Shown: in pieces, positions 1-5,318 of the stretch
How positions within the stretch are numbered: position 1 is the stretch's first letter
How the letters are laid out: every line of letters begins with the position of its first letter
Assembly (NCBI GenBank): GCA_021784995.1
Contig: JAJYHA010000058.1
Location: 1-8,750, forward strand
Direction: 5' to 3'
DNA length: 8,750 bases
Source: Myxococcales bacterium
Lineage (GTDB): Bacteria > Myxococcota > Myxococcia > Myxococcales > Anaeromyxobacteraceae
Translations under genes and position numbers: made by a program
The notes under the pieces: model-generated
Told to the model about the DNA's origin: nothing
Databases searched by the model: none
Seen by the model: only the letters and a program-made list of their open reading frames with translations

Positions 1-957
1 ATCTTGGAATCGCAGCATCATCGAGCGGGGGTCGCGCGCGTGGAAGCGCTCCTTCATGATCCGGGCCCACAGCCGCCGGGCGGCCCGGAACTTGGCCACC
101 TCCTCCAGGAGGTTGTTGTGGGCGTTGAAGAAGAAGCTGAGGCGGCCGGCGAAGACGTCGACGTCGAGCCCGGCCCGGACGGCCGCGTCGACGTAGGCGA
201 TCCCGTCTCCCAGCGTGAAGGCCACCTCCTGCACCGCCGTCGAGCCCGCCTCCCGGATGTGGTACCCGCTGATGGAGATGGGGTTCCACTTCGGCATCAC
301 CCTGGCCGTGTAGGCGAAGATGTCGGTGATGAAGCGCAGCGAGGGTGCCGGCGGGTAGATGTACGTCCCGCGCGCCGCGTACTCCTTCAGGATGTCGTTC
401 TGGATGGTCCCCTGCAGGTCCGCCGGCGAGACCCCCTGCCGCTCACCGATGGCCTGGTACAGCGCGAGGAGGATGCCGCCCGTCGCGTTGATGGTCATCG
501 AGGTCGAGACCTCGCCGAGCGGGATCCCGTCCAGGAGCGTCGCCATGTCGCGGACGGAGTCGATGGCCACGCCGACCTTGCCGACCTCGCCGCGGGCGCG
601 GGGGTGGTCGGAGTCGCGCCCCATCTGCGTGGGCAGATCGAAGGCCACCGAGAGCCCGGTCTGCCCGGACGCGAGCAGGTAGCGGTAGCGGCGGTTCGAC
701 TCCTCGGCCGTGCCGAACCCGGCGTACTGGCGCATGGTCCAGAAGCGCGCCCGGTACATGGTGGGCTGCACCCCGCGCGTGAAGGGGTACTCGCCCGGGA
801 GGCCGAGGCGCTCCTCGAGCCCGGGCCTCACGTCGTCCGGGGCGTACACGGGCGCGATCGGGATGGCGCTCGTGGTCTCGAACTGCGGGCGGCGCTCCGG
901 CCCCTTGCGGAGCGCCTTGGCGTAGGTCGTCTCGAGCCACTTCGATTTCGTGGACAT
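1..957 (-). CDS. mcmA: Methylmalonyl-CoA mutase large (alpha) subunit, N-terminal part, cut by window edge
   Basis: Cobalamin-dependent isomerisation of (R)-methylmalonyl-CoA to succinyl-CoA, in the cytoplasm. Translating the minus strand from the ATG at 957 gives 319 residues with no stop before the edge; these belong to the substrate-binding TIM-barrel domain. Visible family motifs are YPFTRG (57-62), TMRQYAGFG (74-82), FDLPT (106-110), TINAT (155-159), QNDILKEY (186-193), SISGYH (228-233) and FFFNAHN (275-281). Aligned from memory to the Propionibacterium enzyme (offset 11), Y78, R196, Q186, Y232 and H233 match Tyr89, Arg207, Gln197, Tyr243 and His244. Tyr plus Arg at the first two is the methylmalonyl-CoA pattern; isobutyryl-CoA mutases carry Phe and Gln there. 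The short N-terminus resembles stand-alone large subunits that pair with a separate B12-binding subunit, but the C-terminus is not visible. The start is supported by a weak GGGTGAG just upstream and by family length. Confidence 0.93.
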   Translation of the reverse strand, partial: MSTKSKWLETTYAKALRKGPERRPQFETTSAIPIAPVYAPDDVRPGLEERLGLPGEYPFTRGVQPTMYRARFWTMRQYAGFGTAEESNRRYRYLLASGQTGLSVAFDLPTQMGRDSDHPRARGEVGKVGVAIDSVRDMATLLDGIPLGEVSTSMTINATGGILLALYQAIGERQGVSPADLQGTIQNDILKEYAARGTYIYPPAPSLRFITDIFAYTARVMPKWNPISISGYHIREAGSTAVQEVAFTLGDGIAYVDAAVRAGLDVDVFAGRLSFFFNAHNNLLEEVAKFRAARRLWARIMKERFHARDPRSMMLRFQD

Positions 958-1043
958 GGTCTCACCCGGCGCCGGCGAGAGCGGCGCCACCCTCCAGCGG
1001 TTGGCCCTCGAGCGCGAACGCCCCGTGAACCGGAGGGCGGGTC

Positions 1044-1072
1044 ACGATAGCCGCCGGCCCGGAGCGCGTAAA
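1044..1072 (-). promoter_or_regulatory. Candidate sigma70-type promoter for mcmA
   Basis: On the minus strand TTTACG (1072-1067) and TATCGT (1049-1044) are separated by exactly 17 bases. Each hexamer matches the consensus at 4 of 6 positions, and this is one of the few A+T-containing spots in the region. It would give a leader of about 80 bases before the ATG at 957. This is a by-eye match only. Confidence 0.38.
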
Positions 1073-1169
1073 GGTCCGAGCCGCCCGCCCGGCCGACGCC
1101 TCGCGTCATCGGCCGCGGCGCTCGCCACGCCCGCGTCTCGCGCCCTGCCCGGCGACGATCCGACCCGAT

Positions 1170-1197
1170 CTCCCGGAGCGGGGACCGCGGCCGGGAG
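1170..1197. repeat. Nested inverted repeat upstream of the serA-like promoter
   Basis: CTCCCGG (1170-1176) is repeated inverted as CCGGGAG (1191-1197), and inside it GCGG (1178-1181) pairs with CCGC (1185-1188). The dyad lies directly upstream of the candidate -35 box at 1203, where an activator or repressor site could sit. In DNA this G+C-rich, short dyads arise by chance, so a regulatory role is only a suggestion. Confidence 0.22.
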
Positions 1198-1202
1198 TCG
1201 CG

Positions 1203-1231
1203 TTGCCGGAGCAGGCGGACCCCCGTATCCT
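1203..1231 (+). promoter_or_regulatory. Candidate sigma70-type promoter for the serA-like gene
   Basis: TTGCCG (1203-1208) and TATCCT (1226-1231) are spaced by 17 bases; each hexamer matches the consensus at 4 of 6 positions. Transcription would begin near 1238, leaving about 30 bases of leader that contain the GGAGGT ribosome binding site. The geometry supports the GTG start at 1268 over the upstream in-frame starts. Confidence 0.4.
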
Positions 1232-1257
1232 CGACGATCGGCGCAGCGTCCACCATC

Positions 1258-1263
1258 GGAGGT
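1258..1263 (+). promoter_or_regulatory. Shine-Dalgarno site deciding the GTG start at 1268
   Basis: GGAGGT ends four bases before the GTG at 1268. The reading frame stays open upstream to about 950, but the upstream part encodes low-complexity Arg/Pro/Ala sequence, whereas from 1268 the protein begins with a normal first beta strand (KVLIAD). This site therefore settles the start. Confidence 0.7.
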
Positions 1264-1267
1264 CCCC

Positions 1268-2467
1268 GTGAAGGTCCTCATCGCGGATGCATTCCCGCCG
1301 GAACGGCTCGCGGACATCGCCGCGCTCGGCCTCGAGGTAAACCACCGGCCCGATCTCCCGGCCCGGGAGCTCCCCGTGGCGGCGCGCGACGCCTCGGTGC
1401 TCGTCGTCCGGTCCAAGAGGGTCGCCGCCGAGGTCTTCGAGCAGGGCACCGCGCTCTCGCTGGTGATCCGGGCCGGGGCCGGGACGAACACCATCGACGT
1501 CGCCGCCGCGTCGCGCCGCGGAGTCTACGTCGCGAACTGCCCGGGGCAGAACGCGGTGGCCGTCGCCGAGCTGGCGATCGGGCTCGCGCTGGCGCTCGAT
1601 CGGCGCATCCCCGACAACGTCCAGGCGCTCCGCGAGGGGCGCTGGGAGAAGAAGCGGTTCTCCGAGGCGCAGGGGCTCTTCGGGCGGGCCTTCGGCGTGC
1701 TCGGCCTGGGTGCCATCGGGCGCGCGACCGCGGCCCGGGCGCGTGGGCTCGGGATGAAAGTGCACGCCTGGTCACGCTCGCTCGACGCGGCCCGCGCGGA
1801 GGAGCTGGGCCTGATCCGCGAGGAGTCGCCGCGGACGCTGGCGGCCCGGGTGGACGTCCTCTCCATCCACCTGCCGCTGGCGCCCGGGACGCAGGGGCTC
1901 GTCTCGCGCGAAGTCCTGGAGGCGCTGCGCCCCGGGGCCCTCGTCGTCAACACCGCCCGGGCCGAGGTGGTGGACCAGCAGGCCCTGCTCGAGCTGGCGG
2001 CGGCGGGCCGGATCCGGGTGGGGGTCGACGTGCACGAGGGCGAGCCGGAGGGGGGCAAGGGCGAGTTCCACTCCCCGCTGGCGACGCTGCCCGGCGTCTA
2101 CGGGACGCACCACATCGGCGCCTCGACGGAGCAGGCCCAGGACGCCATCGCCCGCGAGGCGGTGCGCATCCTCGCCGCCTTCGCGCGCACGGGCGAGGTG
2201 CCGAATTGCGTCAACGTCCTGGAGCACACCCCGGCCCGCTGCAGGCTGGTGGTGCGCCACGTCGACCGGGTGGGGGTGCTCGCGAACGTCCTGGTCGCGG
2301 TCCGGGAGGCGGGCATCAACGCCCAGCAGGTGGAGAACACCGTCTTCCAGGAGGCGGTCGCCGCCTGCTGCGTCATCGAGCTGGACGAGCGCCCCGGCCC
2401 GGAGGTCCTCGATCGCATCCGGGCGCGGCGGGACGAGATCATCTTCGCCGACGTGTTCGACCTGTAG
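1268..2467 (+). CDS. serA: D-3-phosphoglycerate dehydrogenase-like 2-hydroxyacid dehydrogenase with ACT domain
   Basis: A 399-residue cytoplasmic oxidoreductase. The likely reaction is NAD(P)-dependent oxidation of 3-phosphoglycerate to 3-phosphohydroxypyruvate, the first step of serine synthesis. Residues 1-95 plus about 280-320 form the substrate-binding domain. The Rossmann domain carries GLGAIG (146-151). The catalytic triad of the D-isomer 2-hydroxyacid dehydrogenases is visible as R231 (in NTAR), E259 (in HEGEP) and H282 (in HHIGAST). Residues about 326-399 are an ACT domain (RLVVRHVDRVGVLANVL onward), the module that mediates serine feedback in short SerA enzymes. Where NAD-specific members keep an Asp after the second beta strand, this protein has WSR (168-170), which hints at NADP(H). 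No other serine gene is adjacent, so a related hydroxyacid dehydrogenase remains possible. It has its own promoter candidate and faces plsC convergently. Confidence 0.88.
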   Translation: MKVLIADAFPPERLADIAALGLEVNHRPDLPARELPVAARDASVLVVRSKRVAAEVFEQGTALSLVIRAGAGTNTIDVAAASRRGVYVANCPGQNAVAVAELAIGLALALDRRIPDNVQALREGRWEKKRFSEAQGLFGRAFGVLGLGAIGRATAARARGLGMKVHAWSRSLDAARAEELGLIREESPRTLAARVDVLSIHLPLAPGTQGLVSREVLEALRPGALVVNTARAEVVDQQALLELAAAGRIRVGVDVHEGEPEGGKGEFHSPLATLPGVYGTHHIGASTEQAQDAIAREAVRILAAFARTGEVPNCVNVLEHTPARCRLVVRHVDRVGVLANVLVAVREAGINAQQVENTVFQEAVAACCVIELDERPGPEVLDRIRARRDEIIFADVFDL

Positions 2468-2493
2468 GCGGGCGTTGCGGTCCGCGCCGCGCC

Positions 2494-2522
2494 GGGGCGG
2501 GCGGCCTGCGGCGCCCGACCCC
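2494..2522. terminator. Hairpin between convergent genes, possible bidirectional terminator
   Basis: GGGGCGGGCG (2494-2503) pairs with CGCCCGACCCC (2512-2522) to give 10 base pairs with one bulged A (2518) and an 8-base loop. It sits between the stop codons of the serA-like gene (2467) and plsC (2531). Neither side has a T-tract, so intrinsic termination is not certain. Confidence 0.4.
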
Positions 2523-2530
2523 GTGGCACC

Positions 2531-3340
2531 TCACGTCCCGTGCGGGCCGGCCACGCCGGGGACCGCCCGCGCGTCGTCCAGGACGCCGGCGATCGCGGCC
2601 CGCGCCGCGTCGCGCAGCGCCGCCACGCCGTCGTAGCGCGCCGGGTCGAGCGGATCGAGCACCTGCACCAGCCCGTTCATCCGCTGCCGCAGGGCGAGCC
2701 CCGACTTGGGCACCGTGTCGAAGGTCCCCTGGATCGCCACCGGGAAGACGGGGACGCCGGCGTCCATCGCCAGCTTGAAGGCACCGTCCTTGAATGGCTG
2801 CAGCGCGCCGGTGGCGGAGCGCGTCCCCTCCGGGAAGATGAGGACCGGCGAGCCGCGCGCCAGGTGGCGGCGACAGTGCTCCATCATCGAGCGGATCGAC
2901 TCCCGATCGCCACGGCGCAGCCGGACGTAGTCGTTCAGCATCAGGTTCCAGCCCACCACGGGCACCCGGAACAGCTCCGCCTTGGAGACCCACTTGAAGG
3001 GCCGGTAGAGCCCGTAGAGCACCAGGATGTCGACCAGCGACAGGTGGTTGGCCACGATCACCGCGGGGCCGCGGCACGGCAGCTTGTCCCGCCCGGTGAA
3101 GCGGACCCGCCAGAGCGGGTTGGCGTAGATGTAGAAGGAGGCCCAGAAGCAGGAGAAGAGGTGCACCGCCACGCGCCGGCGGTCGAACGGCCAGGTGACG
3201 AGGAAGATCGCCAGCGCCACCAGGAAGAAGACCGGCATCGTCACGCCCACGAAGACCCAGTAGACGAGGCTGAAGGCGCGCAGCACGTGGGCATTGTGGG
3301 AGAGGCGCCCTCTCGCCGCAAGCGCCGCGACGGCCCCCAT
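2531..3340 (-). CDS. plsC: 1-acyl-sn-glycerol-3-phosphate acyltransferase (PlsC-type)
   Basis: A 269-residue membrane-associated acyltransferase, expected to acylate lysophosphatidic acid (or a related lysophospholipid) to phosphatidic acid at the inner membrane. The catalytic motif NHLSLVD (98-104) supplies His99 and Asp104. The acceptor-binding motif FPEGTRS is at 169-175, and the VPVFPVAIQG block (196-205) matches the fourth conserved motif. A hydrophobic segment at about 26-50 and a second amphipathic one at about 57-75 would anchor it. The length is normal for the family. The start is the ATG at 3340, with a weak GGAAA upstream; a GTG at codon 19 is an alternative that would leave both hydrophobic segments intact. 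It diverges from the flavin oxidoreductase gene across 70 bases in which I see no convincing promoter, only an 8-base palindrome (GTCGCGAC, 3380-3387). The exact acyl acceptor cannot be read from sequence. Confidence 0.92.
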   Translation of the reverse strand: MGAVAALAARGRLSHNAHVLRAFSLVYWVFVGVTMPVFFLVALAIFLVTWPFDRRRVAVHLFSCFWASFYIYANPLWRVRFTGRDKLPCRGPAVIVANHLSLVDILVLYGLYRPFKWVSKAELFRVPVVGWNLMLNDYVRLRRGDRESIRSMMEHCRRHLARGSPVLIFPEGTRSATGALQPFKDGAFKLAMDAGVPVFPVAIQGTFDTVPKSGLALRQRMNGLVQVLDPLDPARYDGVAALRDAARAAIAGVLDDARAVPGVAGPHGT

Positions 3341-3410
3341 GACGTTTCCGTGACAGCGCCCGGGTAGGGTCGCCGCGCCGTCGCGACAGGCGGCGGACGG
3401 AGGAGGCGAC

Positions 3411-4586
3411 ATGGGACCGGAGAGGGCGTGCGCCGCGGCGATCGACGCCGGGACGCCGGCGGCGGAGACGGGCGCACCGCGGCTCGACCGCGCGGCGATC
3501 GCCGCCGTGCTCGCCGGCGGCCGGCGGCTGCTGGTGCAGGGCGCGATGGGCATCCACGCGTCGGACGGCCTGGCCGGGAAGGTGGCCGCCCAGCGAACGG
3601 CGCGGCTCGTCGGCGTGGGCACGATCTCGGCCGTGGTGAAGAGCGAGGCCATGCTGCGCGCCGAGATCCGCCGCGCGCGGGCGGAGGCACCCGGTGGCTT
3701 CGTCGGGCTGAACCTGATGGCCGCCGTGAACCGGGACGACTTCGAGACCTGCCTCCACGTCGCCTTCGACGAGGGCGTCTCCTTCGTGGTGCAGGGCGCC
3801 GGGATCTCGCGAAGCGTCGTCCGCTCCTGCCGCGACGCGGGCGTCCCCTTCGCAGGGATCGTCTCCTCGGGCCGGCTGGCGGCCATGTACGAGAAGTGGG
3901 GTGCGGAGTTCCTGGTCGCGGAGGGCGCCGAGGCGGGCGGCCACATCGGGGACGTGGACCACCCGCTGCCGGCGCTGCTCGCCGACGTGCTCGCCAGCAC
4001 CTCGCTCCCGGTGATCGCGGCCGGGGGCGTCGACGCCGCCGACCTGCCCGCTCTCTTCGAGGCCGGCGCGGCCGGGGCCCAGCTCGCCACGCGCTTCCTG
4101 GCCTGCAGCGACGGCGACGCCCACCCCAACTTCAAGCAGATGCACCTCGCGAAGCGCGACGACGACGTGACCCTCATCACGAGCTGCGTGAAGGGCATGA
4201 AGGCGCGCGCCGTGCGCAATGCCTTCACGGAGGCCCTGGCGGCGGGCCAGGCCTTCCCGCCGCGCTCCAAGGCCTGGTTCTACGGGGAGGGTGGCTACTT
4301 CGGCCGGCGGAAGGCCTGCATCGAGTGCCTGGCGGCCGAGCTGTGCCGCTGCCGGGCCAGCGGCTTCCGGGAGAGCTTCTGCATCACGGACGCGCTCCTG
4401 GCCGCGGCCGTGAAGGGGGACGTGGAGCGGGGCCTCTTCTACACGGGCCAGAGCGTGACGCGGATCCCGGAGGGATCGGCCCGTTCGCTTCCCGGCGTGG
4501 AGGAGATCTTCGCGCGGCTTGACCAGGCGTGTAAGCGACGCGTTGACTCCACTTTGCGTGACGTTGCGCTCTCGACTTCGTTCTGA
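3411..4586 (+). CDS. FMN-dependent nitronate monooxygenase / FabK-like NAD(P)H flavin oxidoreductase
   Basis: A 391-residue soluble TIM-barrel flavoprotein of the 2-nitropropane dioxygenase family. FMN-site motifs are LVQGAMG (41-47), the EAGGHIG loop (174-180), which includes the His that is catalytic in nitronate monooxygenases, AAGGV (203-207) and GAQLATRF (222-229). The region PNFKQ...KARAVRNAF (239-272) is also typical. Residues 1-38 form a family-atypical N-terminal extension. The C-terminal part holds five cysteines, C303, C306, C312, C314 and C324, the last in an FCITDAL block that I recall from the YrpB/clostridial branch of this family; a metal or iron-sulfur site there is conjecture. 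The substrate is unknown: nitronate oxidation and enoyl-thioester reduction (as in FabK) are both possible, and the divergent plsC neighbour is only weak support for a lipid role. The start has a strong GGAGGAGG upstream. The last ~17 codons are unusually A+T-rich. Confidence 0.85.
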   Translation: MGPERACAAAIDAGTPAAETGAPRLDRAAIAAVLAGGRRLLVQGAMGIHASDGLAGKVAAQRTARLVGVGTISAVVKSEAMLRAEIRRARAEAPGGFVGLNLMAAVNRDDFETCLHVAFDEGVSFVVQGAGISRSVVRSCRDAGVPFAGIVSSGRLAAMYEKWGAEFLVAEGAEAGGHIGDVDHPLPALLADVLASTSLPVIAAGGVDAADLPALFEAGAAGAQLATRFLACSDGDAHPNFKQMHLAKRDDDVTLITSCVKGMKARAVRNAFTEALAAGQAFPPRSKAWFYGEGGYFGRRKACIECLAAELCRCRASGFRESFCITDALLAAAVKGDVERGLFYTGQSVTRIPEGSARSLPGVEEIFARLDQACKRRVDSTLRDVALSTSF

Positions 4587-4670
4587 TTTTTGAATAAAGG
4601 AGATTGTCCGCCCGCGCGCACAGGGTTGACCGAGCGCAATGAGGCTCTCGAGCGAAGAAAGTCACATCGA
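4541..4670 (+). promoter_or_regulatory. A+T-rich promoter/leader region of the cold-shock gene (approximate)
   Basis: Positions 4541-4600 contain 32 A or T in 60 bases, about twice the local background, and include the end of the upstream gene. Because the distance from that gene's stop to the csp ATG is 84 bases, the csp promoter and leader probably lie here. TTGACT (4543-4548) is a 5-of-6 match to a -35 box, but no good -10 box lies 16-18 bases further on. AAGGAG (4597-4602) is a good Shine-Dalgarno sequence with no usable start after it; the csp ATG itself has only a weak GAAGAAAG. I assign the region, not exact boxes. Confidence 0.35.
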
Positions 4671-4874
4671 ATGGCGACTGGCATCGTGAAATGGTTCAAC
4701 GACGCGAAGGGCTACGGCTTCATCACGCAGGACAACGGTGGTGAGGACGTGTTTTGCCACCACACCTCCATCCAGATGGACGGTTTCCGCAGCCTGGCGG
4801 AGGGGCAGAAGGTCGAGTTCGACGTGGTGAAGGGCCCGAAGGGCCTGCAGGCGTCGAACGTCCGCAAGGGCTGA
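4671..4874 (+). CDS. csp: Cold-shock domain protein (CspA family)
   Basis: A 67-residue single cold-shock domain protein, an OB-fold that binds single-stranded nucleic acid and is generally thought to melt mRNA structure at low temperature. RNP1 is KGYGFI (13-18), and the RNP2 position reads VFCHHT (27-32). The conserved opening ATGIVKWFN (2-10), the acidic GEDVF turn and the closing KGLQASNV (57-64) are all present, and the length is exactly that of the family. H31 stands where E. coli CspA has an aromatic Phe, and C29 where it has Val; as I recall, this form is common in deltaproteobacteria. Upstream in-frame extension to 4590 is rejected because canonical Csp proteins begin here. The gene is monocistronic by layout: a flavin oxidoreductase ends 84 bases upstream and a strong hairpin follows 18 bases after the stop. 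The paralogue letter cannot be assigned. Confidence 0.96.
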   Translation: MATGIVKWFNDAKGYGFITQDNGGEDVFCHHTSIQMDGFRSLAEGQKVEFDVVKGPKGLQASNVRKG

Positions 4875-4892
4875 CGCGGCCCGGCGCGTCGG

Positions 4893-4927
4893 GAGAGCCC
4901 GGTCCCCCGCGCGGGGATCGGGCTCTC
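4893..4927. terminator. 15-bp hairpin between convergent csp and FKBP genes
   Basis: Bases 4893-4907 (starting GAGAGCCCGG) pair with 4913-4927 (ending CGGGCTCTC) through 15 consecutive positions, one of them a G-T wobble (4902/4918), around a 5-base loop CGCGC. The position, between the csp stop at 4874 and the FKBP stop at 4962 on the other strand, fits a bidirectional terminator. No T-tract follows on either strand, so it may act with Rho or as an mRNA 3'-end stabiliser. Confidence 0.6.
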
Positions 4928-4961
4928 GTACGTCCGGCCCCGCGCGGCCGCCCCGGCGCCG

Positions 4962-5285
4962 TCAGTACACGGCGAGCAGCTCCACCTCGAAGACCAGGGT
5001 GGCGCCGGGAGGGATCTCCGGAGGGGCGCCCCGCGCGCCGTAGGCGAGCTCCGGCGGCAGGGTGAGCTTGCGCTTGCCCCCCACCTTCATGCCCGCCACG
5101 CCGCGGTCCCACCCCTCGATGACCTCGCCGGCGCCGAGCCGGAAGGTGAAGGGCGCGCCGCCCACCGAGGAGTCGAAGCGCCGGCCGTCGGTCAGCCAGC
5201 CCGTGTAGTGGACCTCCACCGTCTTGCCACGCACCGCCTCGGGCCCCTTGCCCGCCACCAGCTCCTCGATCTTCGGCTTCGCCAT
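4962..5285 (-). CDS. FKBP-type peptidyl-prolyl cis-trans isomerase, single domain, cytoplasmic
   Basis: A 107-residue protein of FKBP12 size that catalyses cis-trans isomerisation of Xaa-Pro peptide bonds and so assists protein folding. Nearly all active-site residues of human FKBP12 are present at almost the same numbers: Y27 (HYTG), F37-D38 (RFDSS), V55-I56 and W59 (EVIEGWDRG), Y82 (ELAYG), I91 and F99. There is no signal peptide, no trigger-factor part and no SlyD-type insert-in-flap, so this is a compact cytoplasmic enzyme. The ATG at 5285 has a strong purine-rich GGAGGAGAGG upstream. It starts 33 bases after the pccB stop, and the hairpin at 4893-4927 follows it, so it is probably the last gene of the operon that also contains the MshEN-GAF gene and pccB. 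A functional link to the carboxylase is not evident. Confidence 0.95.
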   Translation of the reverse strand: MAKPKIEELVAGKGPEAVRGKTVEVHYTGWLTDGRRFDSSVGGAPFTFRLGAGEVIEGWDRGVAGMKVGGKRKLTLPPELAYGARGAPPEIPPGATLVFEVELLAVY

Positions 5286-5318
5286 CGCCTCTCCTCCGCC
5301 GCGGTCCGCGGCGACCGT

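Larger units (their letters stand above)
958..1267. other. Divergent intergenic region between mcmA and serA-like gene
   Basis: This 310-base stretch separates the ATG of the mutase gene (minus) from the GTG of the dehydrogenase gene (plus). It holds one candidate promoter per direction, a nested dyad at 1170-1197 and the Shine-Dalgarno site of the plus-strand gene. Open frames run through it on both strands, but their translations are Arg/Pro/Ala/Gly-rich with no recognisable motif, so I see no gene here. I see no riboswitch or small RNA that I could defend. Confidence 0.6.

Noticed and set aside
950..1267. N-terminal extension of the serA-like protein by about 106 residues
   Set aside because: The extension is low-complexity, and the GGAGGT site plus promoter geometry point to GTG 1268, where the normal first beta strand begins.
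2439..4145. Long minus-strand open frame of 568 codons antisense to the flavin oxidoreductase and out of frame with plsC
   Set aside because: Its product is a low-complexity Arg/Gly/Ala/His-rich string with no motif, while the other frames carry clear domains. Stop codons are rare by chance at this G+C content.
4604..4642. Possible 12-codon leader peptide from TTG 4604 after AAGGAG
   Set aside because: The spacing from AAGGAG is only one base and the start is TTG; the peptide has no attenuation-like codon run.
4590..4670. Extension of the cold-shock protein upstream to a TTG at 4590
   Set aside because: The family starts at the [13 protein letters not shown] sequence encoded from 4671. The added residues match nothing in the family, and the TTG lies before, not after, the AAGGAG.
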